A stretch of 64,000 nucleotides of DNA from Oegoconia quadripuncta. Lineage: Eukaryota > Arthropoda > Insecta > Lepidoptera > Autostichidae. Shown here piece by piece: positions 1-10,252 of this stretch. Where the stretch lies: the NCBI GenBank assembly GCA_949316235.1, contig OX438744.1, positions 24,043,578 through 24,107,577 of the forward strand, written 5' to 3'. The notes beneath the pieces are model-generated. The model did no database searches. It saw only the letters and a program-made list of their open reading frames with translations, and was not told the DNA's origin. The first letter of the stretch is position 1. Every line of letters begins with the position of its first letter. A program made the translations under genes and the position numbers.

Positions 1-217
1 AGTTCCTACCTGATTTTCTAATTCCTGTAGGCATGCAAACAACTACATATTTTAACAGATAAGTAAAAAAACTTTATTTTGTAAGTAGGCAGGATAGGGT
101 ACATCTAAAATTGAATAAAATCTTAAACCGTTTCTTCTATGATAAAAGTTATACATACACACATTAGGCTTTATAGATACGTATATATGTGGCAACCATT
201 CAATAAACAGTACTCAC

Positions 218-373
218 AAGCAGGATGATGATACAATTGTGCTACTCTGGTGCCTTCCAGCGGACCCCCGGCCAGCTTCGAGGACAGGGCTTCCAGGAAC
301 TCCCTGACGTTCCTCAGCTCGCCGGGGAGGGGCTCGCTGGGTCCGGGGCTCTCGCGACCTTCGCATTCCTCCT
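218..373 (-). CDS. Internal coding exon of an unidentified host gene (gene A, downstream exon)
   Basis: Read on the minus strand, this 156-bp exon follows a polypyrimidine-AG acceptor (ATTCCAG at 380-374) and ends at a strong GTGAGT donor (217-212). It carries two bases, 51 codons and one base, so it is phase 1 at both ends. The first two bases complete a Glu codon with the single G left by the exon at 772-872. The peptide is acidic and Pro-rich at first (key residues GRESPGPSEPLPGE), then probably helical (VREFLEALSSKLAG). No family was recognised. Base composition is clearly more GC-rich than the surrounding AT-rich DNA, as expected for a constrained coding exon. The gene continues beyond the left edge. 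Splice sites and phase agreement are seen directly; membership of one gene is inference. Confidence 0.75.
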
Positions 374-771
374 CTGGAATCAACAACAATAACATAGAAG
401 AAGTGTAGAAGACTCATCATTAAATTATAGGAAAATTATATTAATAAAGGTATAGCTATGTATAGCTCTCTCCATTTCCCTTTGGGTCACCCATATTATG
501 AGGCCCATAGTGAGCGATCATGTTTCAGTTCCATGTCATCACTGGTAACACACACTGATCATAGGCTTTCGTCTTAAGACATTGCGGTATTTAGCTACAT
601 AGATGAATGAATTGAAGATTTGGAATACCGTTTTCAAATGGGCTTAGCCCGCAGCCCTTTGGGAGCTATAATGCTAGCGGGACGCGTCCTGAGAAGGCTG
701 AAAAACGGAACGTTCTGCCAGAAGCTGGTCATATTAGATTCTATAACGGGACTGCGTTTGTCTGTACTTAC

Positions 772-872
772 CAATTTGCTCCAGCTTCTCAGTGCTGAGG
801 GACCACGGCATGAGGCTGATGGCCCGCTGGACCTGGCGGAGGAACCACGCGCCCGACTCGAACTTCACCGAT
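772..872 (-). CDS. Internal coding exon of gene A (middle exon)
   Basis: This 101-bp minus-strand exon has a textbook acceptor (TTTCTCTCACATTCAG ending at 873) and donor (GTAAGTAC from 771). It contains one base, 33 codons and one base, which joins in phase to the exons on both sides. The peptide (core FESGAWFLRQVQRAISLMPW) looks like an amphipathic helical segment with conserved-looking aromatics. The intron to the next exon (374-771) is about 400 bp. It contains a short interspersed repeat near 499-559 that resembles 17765-17830. I did not recognise the family. Confidence 0.78.
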
Positions 873-996
873 CTGAATGTGAGAGAAAGTGTGGGGTTAA
901 GGTTTTTAAGGTTCCGTTCAGCAAGGAACCCGTATAGTATTACCACCTCCGTCTGTCTGTCTGCGTGTCCGCGGTTCAGCTCAGAGGCTATTTTTA

Positions 997-1408
997 GGTC
1001 TTTATCTATGAAATTTGAGTTTTTTCTTCGTTAATCATATGTACCAATTCCTGCGATTTTCAAAGCTATATCGAAATTTGTTTTTTATTTGGAAAATGGA
1101 ATATTATTTCAAGGTTTCACATGACATATTTTTTAATTTCTGGGCTAAATCACATAATAAAAAAATTTGAACAGAGCTCTTTTCATGTGCTTCCCATAAT
1201 CATTTCTTAGATTTGCTGAAACTTTTATAAAGCGGTTACTTTTAAAAATTAAGGCTGCCTATACTTAACTTAATGTTATCCGATACTACACACAAAGTTT
1301 AGTTCAATTTGGATTTGCCGTTCCCAAAAAAAATCAAAAATGTTTGTATGGAGAAAACAGTCTTAATGAAATTCTTCATACAAAACGCCAATTTCATAGG
1401 TAAGGACC
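997..1408. mobile_element. MITE-like DNA element, family A (TIR GGTCCTTACCTATGAAATT), copy 1
   Basis: Terminal inverted repeats GGTCTTTATCTATGAAATT at the left and AATTTCATAGGTAAGGACC at the right bound a 412-bp non-coding element flanked by TA. A second copy in opposite orientation lies at 37273-37950, interrupted by another insertion. It sits in the 873-3266 intron of gene A. Confidence 0.7.
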
Positions 1409-1693
1409 TAATATTAGATAGCTGTAATTTGGCAAGGGGTTATACATAATAAAATCAAGAAAAAAATATTTTTAGGTTATTTCCCCTACTCTTAAAATTG
1501 AGATGACTGTTGTTGACTGACATCGTGTGGGTAGTGGCGTGCCTAGGGTTTCAAAATAGGGCAAGCCCGGCAATGTTTTTGTGGTTATTATACAGCTAGT
1601 GAAATCACATAGATGACCAAGCACATTTCAATTTCACTAGGGCGAATGTTTAAATGAAAGATTTCCTATACTATTTAAATAATTAATAGTCCT

Positions 1694-2127
1694 GGGGGCC
1701 GATCGCGCTAAGTTTGGACGATAATACCAAAGCTAAACCATAACCAAAAACGTTACGATAAGCACATTTCGTATCGCGCTTATTACTTGAACGGAAATTA
1801 AACTAGTTTTTTTTTAATACTCGTGGTTAGCTCTAAACATTTTGGGTTTGGTTTTATTTTGGTAGCGTCAGCCGAATGTAAGACTTAATTGCGACAAACA
1901 CTATTGCGAAAGACTGAACTGCGAAAGATGGAACTGCGACAGTGCCGAACTGCGACAGGACTGTTATATCAATGGTTCATTCACAAAAAATAGCGTCAGC
2001 CAATATAATCGTTCACAAAAAATAGCGTGATACCATTTTTCACATCAGCTAAAATAAAGCTATAACCAAAACCAAAAACGTTCCGTTGGAACGGTAAAAC
2101 CGTTGTAAAATAGCGCGATTGGTCCCC
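1694..2127. mobile_element. MITE-like element with GGGGnCCnATCGCGCTA ends
   Basis: The left end GGGGGCCGATCGCGCTA and right end TAGCGCGATTGGTCCCC form imperfect inverted repeats. ACCAAAAACGTT-type motifs and TTCACAAAAAATAGCGT (twice, near 1980 and 2010) recur inside. There is no coding capacity. It also contains the 15-nt array at 1887-1960. Confidence 0.55.
1887..1960. repeat. Degenerate 15-nt tandem array (AAyTGCGAmA core)
   Basis: Five copies of a core like AACTGCGAAAG start near 1887, 1902, 1917, 1932 and 1948, a nearly constant 15-16 nt step. The core resembles the one in the array at 47899-48168. Confidence 0.65.
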
Positions 2128-2224
2128 TGATCGAAAATACTCGCCTCATTAATAAGGCAAGCCCGGCTTTTGGGCTTATATGGGCGTGTGGGATATTCGT
2201 TGGTTAGGTCGTTGAAAAATATTG

Positions 2225-3050
2225 AAGTGCGGACGGTGCATGGACGTCATAAACGATGACAATACCCAAAGCAATAGAGTTAGGCGGTCGGGCTGAGGAT
2301 TACGATCAACTTTCCATGAGGAACCATAGCTGAATTAGATCAAAAACTTTCGATTACCCATACAAAGTATTCTGAAACCACCTTTAGTATGAAGTCCAAC
2401 AATTTTTGGGTATGATTCCTAGTGGAAAGTTGTTCGAAATCAAAATCAAAAATCAAAAATATTTTATTCAATGTAGGATACAAAAATATCACTTATTGAA
2501 AGTCAACATGTTATTTTTTTTAAACTACATCGCTTCACAAGTTTTTATGGTTAGGGAGAAGAAGCGACAAGAAACTCCGCAACAACATATCTTTTCAATT
2601 AGTTTCCATCTTTACAATAATATTACATTTTATATTACATATTACAAAACAATAGCAATTAACATAACGACCAGCTAACACCAGACCTCCTTATCGCCTA
2701 AATAATCATCTATCCTGTAATCAGGCGTGGAGTCACCAGATGAAAATTGGTGGTTTCAGAATAGTTTGTGATCGAATTTTTTGATCGAATGCGACTATCT
2801 TAGGAACTTTCCTTAGGGAAAGTTGTTCGTAATTCTCAGCCAGATCGCCTAACTCTATTGCTTTGGATATTGTCATCGTTTATGACATCAATAGACTGAC
2901 CATCCTTGTCATATCGTAACAAAATGACAAGGACAGACAGTGCATTGCTATCGCTATCGCCATACCTTTGAGTTAGGCGGTAGATCCCCGGAGCGGAGTC
3001 AACAGTAAAAAGGAATTACACGAATTAAATTTCACCCTGTATATTTTGAC
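2225..3050. repeat. Foldback repeat interrupted by a LINE 3' tail
   Basis: The sequence around 2245-2290 (AACGATGACAATACCCAAAG, CAATAGAGTTAGGCGGTCGG) recurs inverted at about 2840-2890. The block at 2325-2425 recurs inverted near 2750-2830. A related copy lies at 51785-52135. The arms are separated by a probable LINE tail (about 2426-2690) that begins with TCAAAATCAAAAATC. Confidence 0.5.
2426..2690 (-). mobile_element. LINE 3'-end fragment (antisense) inside the foldback repeat
   Basis: It begins with a degenerate (AAATC)n run, then TATTTTATTCAATGTAGGATACA and a short AT-rich 3' UTR-like segment. This is the layout of the antisense LINE tails elsewhere in the window. No protein remnant is recognisable. 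Confidence 0.4.
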
Positions 3051-3225
3051 CACCGTGGCACAATGTAAACAACATAGGATTTACGAATCGGAGGTCGCAG
3101 GTTTGATCCCCAGTGGAGTAAATGTTGGCTTGGTTGGTGGTAGGGCATTTACGAATGATTACGAACCATCAATAGTAGCGTCCACCACTTAATGGGTATT
3201 ACCCTTCCGTTAATAAACTAACTCT
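3049..3225 (+). mobile_element. tRNA-derived SINE, family 1, fragment
   Basis: The head ACCACCGTGGCACAATGTAA and B-box-like GGTTTGATCCCCAGTG match the other family-1 copies (31435, 45402, 55715). The GGTTGGTGGTAGGGCATTT segment follows. The 3' half is missing. Confidence 0.6.
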
Positions 3226-3266
3226 TACTAAATTTTAAGCCTTTTCATGATATACACCATACTTAC

Positions 3267-3383
3267 TCCTGATGGTAACAGATGCACGGTATGGCCCCAC
3301 CGCGGACGTCACCGCCGCACCTACGACAGACGCCGTCGTCTGCGATGACTGCCAAACATCGCTTGCGCCGGTCCTGCTCGGTT
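3267..3383 (-). CDS. Internal coding exon of gene A (upstream exon, Cys-rich)
   Basis: This 117-bp minus-strand exon is bounded by TTTTCTCCTGTTCCAG (acceptor ending at 3384) and GTAAGTAT (donor from 3266). It holds one base, 38 codons and two bases. The trailing GA plus the leading A of the 772-872 exon makes a Glu codon, so phase is preserved. The peptide is basic then Cys-rich, with five Cys (C-x9-C-x2-C and a C-x-C pair, around CRRCGG and PCICYH). It may bind metal or form disulphides, but no domain could be named. The roughly 2.4-kb intron downstream is filled with MITEs, a foldback element and a SINE. The 5' exons are not identified; they must lie further right or outside the window. Confidence 0.72.
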
Positions 3384-3574
3384 CTGGAACAGGAGAAAAT
3401 AGGTACATTGTAATGCGAATTCCCTCGATGCGTTTGAAGCACTCGTGGCGCTGCAAATTTCGCCAAAGTCTGGCGTGGTCAGTCCTTAGATGGCTAACCA
3501 ATAGCGCCGTTTAAATAAGATTATTTTGTAATTTATAACTTATTAGTTACCTAAGTGTTCGTATCGGTGGCTCG

Positions 3575-3885
3575 TCGGTGGCTCAGCGGTTAAGACGCGG
3601 TCTCCCAATTTGGGAGGTCCGGGTTCGATTCCCAGTCAGGCCATGTACCAATGCGTTTTTAAATGTAATTTAATTATGTGCATTTAAATTTATCCGACTA
3701 CTCTTAAATGGGGAAGAAAAACATCGTGAGGAAACCTGCATGCCTGAGAAATATAAATTCAAAGGCATGTGAAGTCCTCCAATCCGCATTGGGCCAGCGT
3801 GGTGGACTATGGACCATACTCCCTCATTATACGAAGGAAAGCCTATATCCCTGCAGTGGAATGTTTACGAGCTGATGATGAAGTG
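3575..3885 (+). mobile_element. tRNA-derived SINE, family 2
   Basis: A tRNA-like head with A box (GTGGCTCAGCGGTTAAGACG) and B box (GGGTTCGATTCCCAG) is followed by TTTTTAAATnTAATTTAATTA. The body reads AATATAAATTCAAAGGCATG and ends near GAGCTGATGATGAAG. Related copies are at 23252 and 29033. It is too degenerate outside the head to be a tRNA gene. Confidence 0.7.
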
Positions 3886-3920
3886 TTTGTATTACCATCA
3901 CCACAAAACTTCTATAGACT

Positions 3921-4013
3921 TGCACGTTTTAACGGCGATAATGGACTCACCCTGTCATGTGTGCATTTCAGTATATTACGAAAGGTGAACTGTGGATGTT
4001 GTTTCACATTTTT
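3921..4013 (+). repeat. Short interspersed repeat shared with 38480-38570
   Basis: ACGTTTTAACGGCGAT, then GTGTGCATTTC and GGTGAACnGTGGATGTTGTT, occur in the same order at 38483-38565. The family is unknown. Confidence 0.45.
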
Positions 4014-4087
4014 TAATGGGTAGCAATAAAACGAGTGACTGTAAATTACATTTTGAAGTTTCAAAATTAATTAATTTAGGTTATAGT

Positions 4088-4418
4088 ATTACTAAGTGAG
4101 CGACTGACTGCGAGTGACGAGAAATCAACAGAACAGCAACTTACAAACATTAATTTGAGTTACTTAAAAAACAAAATGAGAAGCTTCATAATATTGGAGC
4201 GACCTAATATTTGTTTGAGTGTTAATTAAATGAAACAATGTATTGCATACATAACACGAAGGGTATGGCGGAAGCGAGCCGGGCGAGCAGAGCGAGCCTA
4301 ACCTATCCATGTCGGGGTGCCAAGAACTCCGGTGCTCGCTTCGCTCGCACTCGTCCGGCTCGGCTTTAGTTGCCCTCTTTGTATATCCAGTCGCTATATA
4401 TATCGCTCACTTAGTAAT
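4088..4418. mobile_element. Foldback MITE with ATTACTAAGTGAGCG ends
   Basis: ATTACTAAGTGAGCG at 4088-4102 and its perfect reverse complement at 4404-4418 bound a 331-bp element. The interior has a second GC-rich inverted repeat around 4272-4375 (GCGAGCCGGGCGAGC against GCTCGTCCGGCTCGG-type sequence). No ORF is present. Confidence 0.65.
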
Positions 4419-4859
4419 GTAGTCACTGAAATAAAATTTTAATATCTGAAATGGATTAATCACAACCCACTTTTTGTAAGCTCGTTCTGGATTTTATTAT
4501 TAATCAATATTCGTCGTTAGTTAAGTTAATTATTCGCTTACTCAAATACATACCGCTCAAGTTATTAAAACAGTCAGTCATCATCAGTCGCAAAGTTTTT
4601 TTTTATTCGCTTGTTTTATAATTCCTCTTTTGTAATGGTTGAAACACCCAAGCGTCAATGTTTGGGATATCTCTGACCAGTTCATTTGGGATAAAAGTCG
4701 TGACTTTGTGTTTGTTCTGTATGTCTGTATTATATGTCGCAAGCAGATCATTGAATTAGCCATTTCATGAAATGCCTAAGCGGTTCGTTATGTATGGGTG
4801 GATATTTCATACACATATCACAACCTGTATAAGTCGGTCACATAAGAGTGCAAGAAAAA

Positions 4860-5290
4860 AACAATAAAATATGAGTGTTATATATATCTATTTAAAGCCT
4901 ATTGTCAAACGTTTTACACGTGCAGTCTGTGGGTCAGCTACACGGGCATACAGCGCGCTGTTTGGACTGCCACGACACTGTAGTGCGTCTAACAAGTTAG
5001 CTGACGCGCATACGGACTGTTTTGTTTCAATTATGAGAAAGCGTAGCGCCTCTCTACTAAATCGTATTCGTGCCAGCATGAACGGCATCTTGAGCGTGTT
5101 AGCCCAGCGCTGGAACTCGCCGCTGTGGGCGCGGTATATGCGGCTGCATGCTGCTGTTGTCGTAGAGCCTCGTCGTATTTAGTGTTGTCTAGTTATAGTC
5201 CTACTAACACAAATTTCAATTAATTTTACTTGTAACTAACACTTATGGATTTATTTGTCCGAAATAAAAATGGTTTGATTTGATATACAT
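4860..5290 (+). pseudogene. 5'-truncated LINE, C-terminal end of the RT ORF
   Basis: The open frame at 4871-5182 ends with a peptide typical of non-LTR retrotransposon ORF2 C termini (key stretches GLPRHCSASNKLADAH and MRKRSASLLNRIRAS). A short 3' UTR with AATAAA-like sequence and a (TTTGAT)2 end follows. All catalytic RT motifs are missing, so this is a dead-on-arrival copy. The clade was not resolved. Confidence 0.6.
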
Positions 5291-5879
5291 TGTTTGTTAT
5301 ACTTAAAAGATCCTCGCATGTTCCTGTGGTAAGGGATGCATTTTTTTACAACATAATCAAAATTTACGACAGTTCGCGAACGAAGTCGGTGTGTGACTAA
5401 GTTCCCATTAGTACCAAACTACCGTTTTAGCCAACATAGCATTGTTAACAAAAACAAGTAGACCAAGTCATCTACGTAATTTGGCATAACTACCACCATA
5501 TCAACTACCTAAATTTAATAATGTATATGGCATGAGAATACGGGATTATATTTTAGCAGATATTTTAAATAGTATTCCTGGTGAACTATATTCACATAAC
5601 ATAAAACATTGTAAAAATGCATTGAAGAAGTACTTTATATTCACGAACTGCCATTTGATCAAAAGCCGAGTTATGTGTTGAAAAACTGCTGGAACTATGT
5701 AGGAAGTAACTTTCCAACAAATTTTATTTTATTATTATTTATATTTTATTTAGAGAGACACATGTCTACTTGCTTTCGTATATTATTTTATGTGTTACAT
5801 ACTTTTTGTAATAATTAATAACGCGGCGGGTCAGTGACCTCATTCGCACTACACACAAAACTTTACATGAGTTCGTAGG
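5291..5879. other. No feature recognised
   Basis: AT-rich sequence without a convincing ORF, splice pair or repeat match in the window. Confidence 0.5.
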
Positions 5880-5941
5880 TGTGGTGTAATGATACTACGA
5901 CATCCAGATAGCAACTGTTTTATTTAGATTTACCCACAACA
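5880..5941 (-). repeat. 3' LTR of the mag-like element (62 bp)
   Basis: TGTGGTGTAATGATACTACG through TTACCCACAACA, identical base for base to 10265-10326. On the minus strand it holds AATAAA (within CTAAATAAAACAG), a possible polyadenylation signal. Confidence 0.95.
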
Positions 5942-5952
5942 CCTTCCCCATA
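5942..5952 (-). promoter_or_regulatory. Polypurine tract (plus-strand primer) of the mag-like element
   Basis: CCTTCCCCATA on the plus strand reads as purine-rich TATGGGGAAGG on the element's sense strand, directly beside the 3' LTR. A near-copy (CCCTTCCCCATA) sits about 100 bp inside at 6041-6052 and may be a duplicate or central tract. Confidence 0.7.
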
Positions 5953-6145
5953 ATACATGTAGTACATAAATAATAATTACCTAGAGGTAGAGGAGAGGAG
6001 GTAGTAAAGCGGTTAGAACCGAAGTAGATTAGTACAACTTCCCTTCCCCATACATACCATAGTAGGTAATGATTAGACATTTTTATAGAAATTCTTACAC
6101 TAAAAAAAAATACCAAGCAAAAAAAATTATAGAACTGATACAGTG

Positions 6146-9100
6146 CTATGGTAAATTCTGTTTCCGAAAAGTTACCATAGGAGAATGTGATGCAACCACA
6201 GCGTCATTGGCTGGCGACCGATCAGAATCTTGGGCTGTATCACCACAACCGTCCGTCGGAGATGGCCACTCAGCGTCATCGTAGGATGAAGATGAGTCAC
6301 CATCCCGCAATTTTACATCCTCGTCGACGTAACGATCGTAGTACTCCCGATTTGTGTCAGCGGAATGTGACATCTCCGGCTCACATTTGATTAAGTGCCT
6401 ACGATTGCGACGATACAACCCCATTCCATTTTTGACAATATATGATCGTGGTGCATCAGCTTGCGAAAACACTTCTCCTCGTAATCTACGATTCTTATCT
6501 ATAATAATAACATTATCTCCCGTTTTTAATTCCGGCAAAACTTTGCTATGTTGATCATAATACAATTTTGATTTACGTTGCTTTTCTACTAATACCTCAT
6601 GCTGTTTCGTGCTCACCGTTTTTGGTTTTAATAAGTCAGGATGTACAGGTAGTCTACACCTTAGCCTACGTCCCATCATCAGTTGTGCCGGAGAATTCAA
6701 ATTTTCGCGAGGTGTGTTTCTGTAACTTAAGAGATTTAGGTAAAAATCTGTGTTACTGTTAACTGACTTCTTCAGTATATTTTTTACTGTTTGTACCGAC
6801 CTTTCACTTTTCCCATTAGATTGAGCATAATTAGGTGAAGATGTTATAAGTTCGATACCCCATTCTAAAGAAAATTTTTTGAAGTCTCTGCTTGTAAATT
6901 GCGTTGCGTTATCGCTGAAAAACTGCTCTGGAATGCCGTACCTCGCAAAGTTTTCCTTTAATACATTTATTATCGACATTGAAGTTATATTGTTCAACTT
7001 TGCTACCTCTACGAACCCCGAATAATAATCAACAATTATCAAAAAATTTTTTTTCTGATATTCAAAAATATCTGCACCTACTTTATTCCATGGCAAAGTC
7101 GGTATTTCAATCGGTAGCATAGGCTCCTTACTTGGTGCATTTGAAAACTCCTGGCACACTGAACAACGTTTCACATATAATTCAATATCTTTTGACATTC
7201 CCGGCCAAAACAAAACTTCTCGCGCACGCCTCTTACAGCGGTCGATGCCCAGATGACCATCATGAATAATATTTAACATGTCTCTTCTCATGGACTGCGG
7301 GATCAAAACAAGGTTGCCTTTAAAAATTACCCCATCAATTTCAAAAATATCCTCCTGAATGGACCAAAAATATTTTAAATCTTCCGTCACGTCACATTTA
7401 TGTGATGGCCACCCCCCTCTAATATATTTTAGCAATTGATTCAAGGCTTTGCTCTTATCAGTTTCTGCTTTTATCAATTGCAGTTTGTTTTGAGATACTC
7501 TAACTTGTGACATTAGTAAATTGATCTGGTATAAAACACTATCAGATATTGAGTCATCGACTCGTTCTGGCAGAGGCGCACGCGATAAGGTATCAGGTAA
7601 ATACATGTATTTACCTGGCTTATAAATAACTCTTAAATCATAACCTTGTAAGCGTAGTAACATTCGCTGTAAGCGCGCCGGGACTGATTCTAAAGCTTTT
7701 TTAAATATACTTTCTAATGGTTTGTGGTCTGTCTCGACTATCACATCTCGCTTGCCATATATATATTGTCGAAATTTTTCACACGCGAACACAATTGCTA
7801 ACATTTCTTTCTCGATCTGCGCGTATCTAGTCTGGGCGTCGGAGAGCGTGCGTGAGGCGTACTCGACGGGCCGCCCGCCCTGGAGCACCGCGGCGCCTAG
7901 CGCCACGCTCGATGCGTCTACGCTGATGGTGACCGGCTCGCGCGGGTCGTACAGCACCAACACAGGTGCTTCGCTGATCAGCTGCTTCAATTTATCCCAC
8001 GCGCGTCGATGATTGATGTCCCACACCCATTCAGAATCTCTTTTTAGTAGCCGCGTCAACTCATAAGTATATTCTGAATAGTTGTGTATAAACTTCGACA
8101 AATAGTTTATCATGCCCAGAAATCTTTCCAAAGACTTTTTATCAGTTGGCGCCGGCATATTTTTTATTGCTTTCACTTTCTCACTGTCAGGTTTCATTCC
8201 GTCTTTACTGAAAACGTGACCTAAATATGTTACCTCCTCAACACAAAATTTGCATTTGTCCTTATTAAATCGGAGATTAATTTCTCTTGCCCGTTCCAGT
8301 AAAGCCTGAAGCCTCAAGTCATGCTCGTGTTTTGTGCTACCCCAACAAATTATGTCATCAATAAAGGATTCCACCCCATCTAGGTTTTCCAGCAGTTGTT
8401 TAATTTTTGCATGGAATACCTCAGGCGCGCAATTTAATCCAAATGGTAATCTCGTAAACTGATAACGTCCAAACGGCGTAATAAACGTACACAGATCAGA
8501 GCTTGCATCATCTAATTTTACCGCCCAAAATCCTGATTTCGCGTCCAAAACTGAATAAAATCGAGCACCCTGTAGCTTGGACGCCAATTCCGTAATGGTC
8601 GGTAATTGAAAATGCGCCCGCCGAATCGCACAGTTTAGTGGACGGGGGTCTAAGCATAACCGCAAATCCCCATTCTTTTTAGCCGCAATTACAATCGAGT
8701 TTACCCACGGAGTGGGGTGACTGACCTTTCTTATCACTCCTAACTCTGTCATCCTATTTAACTCATCAAGCAATTTGTCGCGCATTGCGAGTGGTACCTT
8801 TCGTGCGGCACTAACTACTGGCGGCACCGAACTGTCAACCACGATGCGATAGTCGCCCGGTAAGCAACCCAAACCCACAAATAATTCATTAAAGTTGTCA
8901 ATTTTAATATTTAGTACACGCTTAATTAATTCTAATTGAGAACAAGTTTGTCGTCCCAGTACGCTTTCACATTGCAAATTTGCGATTGCGAATTTTAATA
9001 CATACTGCCTATTTTTATGAAAAAATACCAAATCACAAACACCCTTTATCGGTATTATATCTCCGCTATACGACTGTAATCTCACATTGTGTTTACGAAC

Positions 9101-10159
9101 AAGAATTGATTTATCGAATCCTAACGATTTGAACCGTTTGTACGATAAAACATTTATGTCGGCCCCCGTGTCCAGTTTGAATTTTTCTGAACCCCCACCA
9201 CTGCTCAAAGTCTCATACCATTCGTCACTAGCTGGATTCTTTTTTACCATAGAAACGTAAAATAACTCACAGCTATCGTTCTTGTCCTCGTCCGTATCCT
9301 CGTGAACATCGATCTCGTACATTTTTTTAACACTTTTAGGCATTCTGCACACCCTAGCAAAATGACCATAATTTTGACACACATAACACCTCACATTCGT
9401 AGCAGGGCACATTCCTGACGAACACTGTAGGCCCCGCTGGCCGCACCCGTAACAGCGCACTTCCTGACCCTGTTGCGAGTCGTCCGCGGTGGCGGCGGTG
9501 GCGGCCCTCGGCAGGGCGGCGCCGCCCCAGGCGCGGGCCCGGCCCCGGCGGCCGCCGCGCCCGCGCACCTGCTGCACCGCGTCGACATGCGCACTGCCCG
9601 CTGCGTCCCGCGCATTCAGACACCTGCTGCCGTCCGCTAATACCTCGTCCGCCTGACAGATTTTTATCGTCTTTTCTAATGTCAGGTCCTCCGCCCGTAG
9701 TAAACGATCCCGGACGACTGTACTTCTTATGCCGCAGACGATGCGGTCGCGCATTAACTCATCGGTCAGCACTCCAAATCCACAATCTTTACTTAACAAC
9801 TTCAGTGCGATACTGTACTGAGCGATTGTTTCGCCTTCCTCTTGATTTCGAGTGAAGAAAGTATACCTTGACAAAATTACATTCACTTTTACTCCGAAAT
9901 ATTCATCGAACTTTTTTATCAGCACGGTGACGTCATCTTGTTTTTCGTCATCGGCAAAAGTGAATGTTTGATACACATCGAACGCATCTGGCCCAATAAG
10001 ATTTACCAGCAGACTGGACTGCACGTCAGAAGTCTCCTTTTGCACCCCAGATGCCCTTACAAACAGATTAAACTGTATTTTCCATCGCTTCCATGCGTCG
10101 GCCCGGCCGACGGGGCTGCCATCTAGACTTAATTCCGGAGGTGGTCTCGCGTGTTCCAT
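6146..10159 (-). CDS. Gag-Pol polyprotein of the mag-like retrotransposon
   Basis: A single open frame of 1337 codons starts at ATG 10159, shortly inside the 5' LTR and primer site. Gag occupies residues 1 to about 290. It has an Arg/Gly/Ala-rich basic patch (198-220) and two zinc knuckles at about 236-271: the first is a Cys4 variant (C-x2-C-x6-C-x4-C), the second canonical CCHC. The aspartic protease has DTG at 330-332. Reverse transcriptase spans about 450-630 with LPFGL and an FIDD active site (599-602) in place of YxDD. RNase H has DAS near 748. Integrase has the HHCC zinc finger (about 967-1002) and a D-D-35-E triad at about 1030, 1083 and 1119. Gag and Pol share one frame, so no frameshift is needed. 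No stop or indel is visible. It encodes capsid, replication and integration functions for retrotransposition. Confidence 0.95.
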   Translation of the reverse strand: MEHARPPPELSLDGSPVGRADAWKRWKIQFNLFVRASGVQKETSDVQSSLLVNLIGPDAFDVYQTFTFADDEKQDDVTVLIKKFDEYFGVKVNVILSRYTFFTRNQEEGETIAQYSIALKLLSKDCGFGVLTDELMRDRIVCGIRSTVVRDRLLRAEDLTLEKTIKICQADEVLADGSRCLNARDAAGSAHVDAVQQVRGRGGRRGRARAWGGAALPRAATAATADDSQQGQEVRCYGCGQRGLQCSSGMCPATNVRCYVCQNYGHFARVCRMPKSVKKMYEIDVHEDTDEDKNDSCELFYVSMVKKNPASDEWYETLSSGGGSEKFKLDTGADINVLSYKRFKSLGFDKSILVRKHNVRLQSYSGDIIPIKGVCDLVFFHKNRQYVLKFAIANLQCESVLGRQTCSQLELIKRVLNIKIDNFNELFVGLGCLPGDYRIVVDSSVPPVVSAARKVPLAMRDKLLDELNRMTELGVIRKVSHPTPWVNSIVIAAKKNGDLRLCLDPRPLNCAIRRAHFQLPTITELASKLQGARFYSVLDAKSGFWAVKLDDASSDLCTFITPFGRYQFTRLPFGLNCAPEVFHAKIKQLLENLDGVESFIDDIICWGSTKHEHDLRLQALLERAREINLRFNKDKCKFCVEEVTYLGHVFSKDGMKPDSEKVKAIKNMPAPTDKKSLERFLGMINYLSKFIHNYSEYTYELTRLLKRDSEWVWDINHRRAWDKLKQLISEAPVLVLYDPREPVTISVDASSVALGAAVLQGGRPVEYASRTLSDAQTRYAQIEKEMLAIVFACEKFRQYIYGKRDVIVETDHKPLESIFKKALESVPARLQRMLLRLQGYDLRVIYKPGKYMYLPDTLSRAPLPERVDDSISDSVLYQINLLMSQVRVSQNKLQLIKAETDKSKALNQLLKYIRGGWPSHKCDVTEDLKYFWSIQEDIFEIDGVIFKGNLVLIPQSMRRDMLNIIHDGHLGIDRCKRRAREVLFWPGMSKDIELYVKRCSVCQEFSNAPSKEPMLPIEIPTLPWNKVGADIFEYQKKNFLIIVDYYSGFVEVAKLNNITSMSIINVLKENFARYGIPEQFFSDNATQFTSRDFKKFSLEWGIELITSSPNYAQSNGKSERSVQTVKNILKKSVNSNTDFYLNLLSYRNTPRENLNSPAQLMMGRRLRCRLPVHPDLLKPKTVSTKQHEVLVEKQRKSKLYYDQHSKVLPELKTGDNVIIIDKNRRLRGEVFSQADAPRSYIVKNGMGLYRRNRRHLIKCEPEMSHSADTNREYYDRYVDEDVKLRDGDSSSSYDDAEWPSPTDGCGDTAQDSDRSPANDAVVASHSPMVTFRKQNLP

Positions 10160-10252
10160 GTTGTTTACAACAACAAATCACTAAAAAACACTTGAACACC
10201 AAGACTAAGCACTTTCACTCCGATATTATGTGGATAAAATTAATTTATCCCA

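Noticed and set aside
3575..3660. tRNA genes at 3578, 11420, 21820, 23252, 29036, 36500 and similar places
   Set aside because: A and B boxes are present, but acceptor stems do not pair and the sequence runs into shared SINE bodies. They are SINE heads, not tRNA genes.
7722..9623. ORFs overlapping the mag-like Gag-Pol in other frames (for example 7722-8012, 9354-9623, 9391-9615)
   Set aside because: Shadow frames of the GC-rich Gag zinc-knuckle/basic region and of RNase H; the minus-strand Gag-Pol frame explains the openness.
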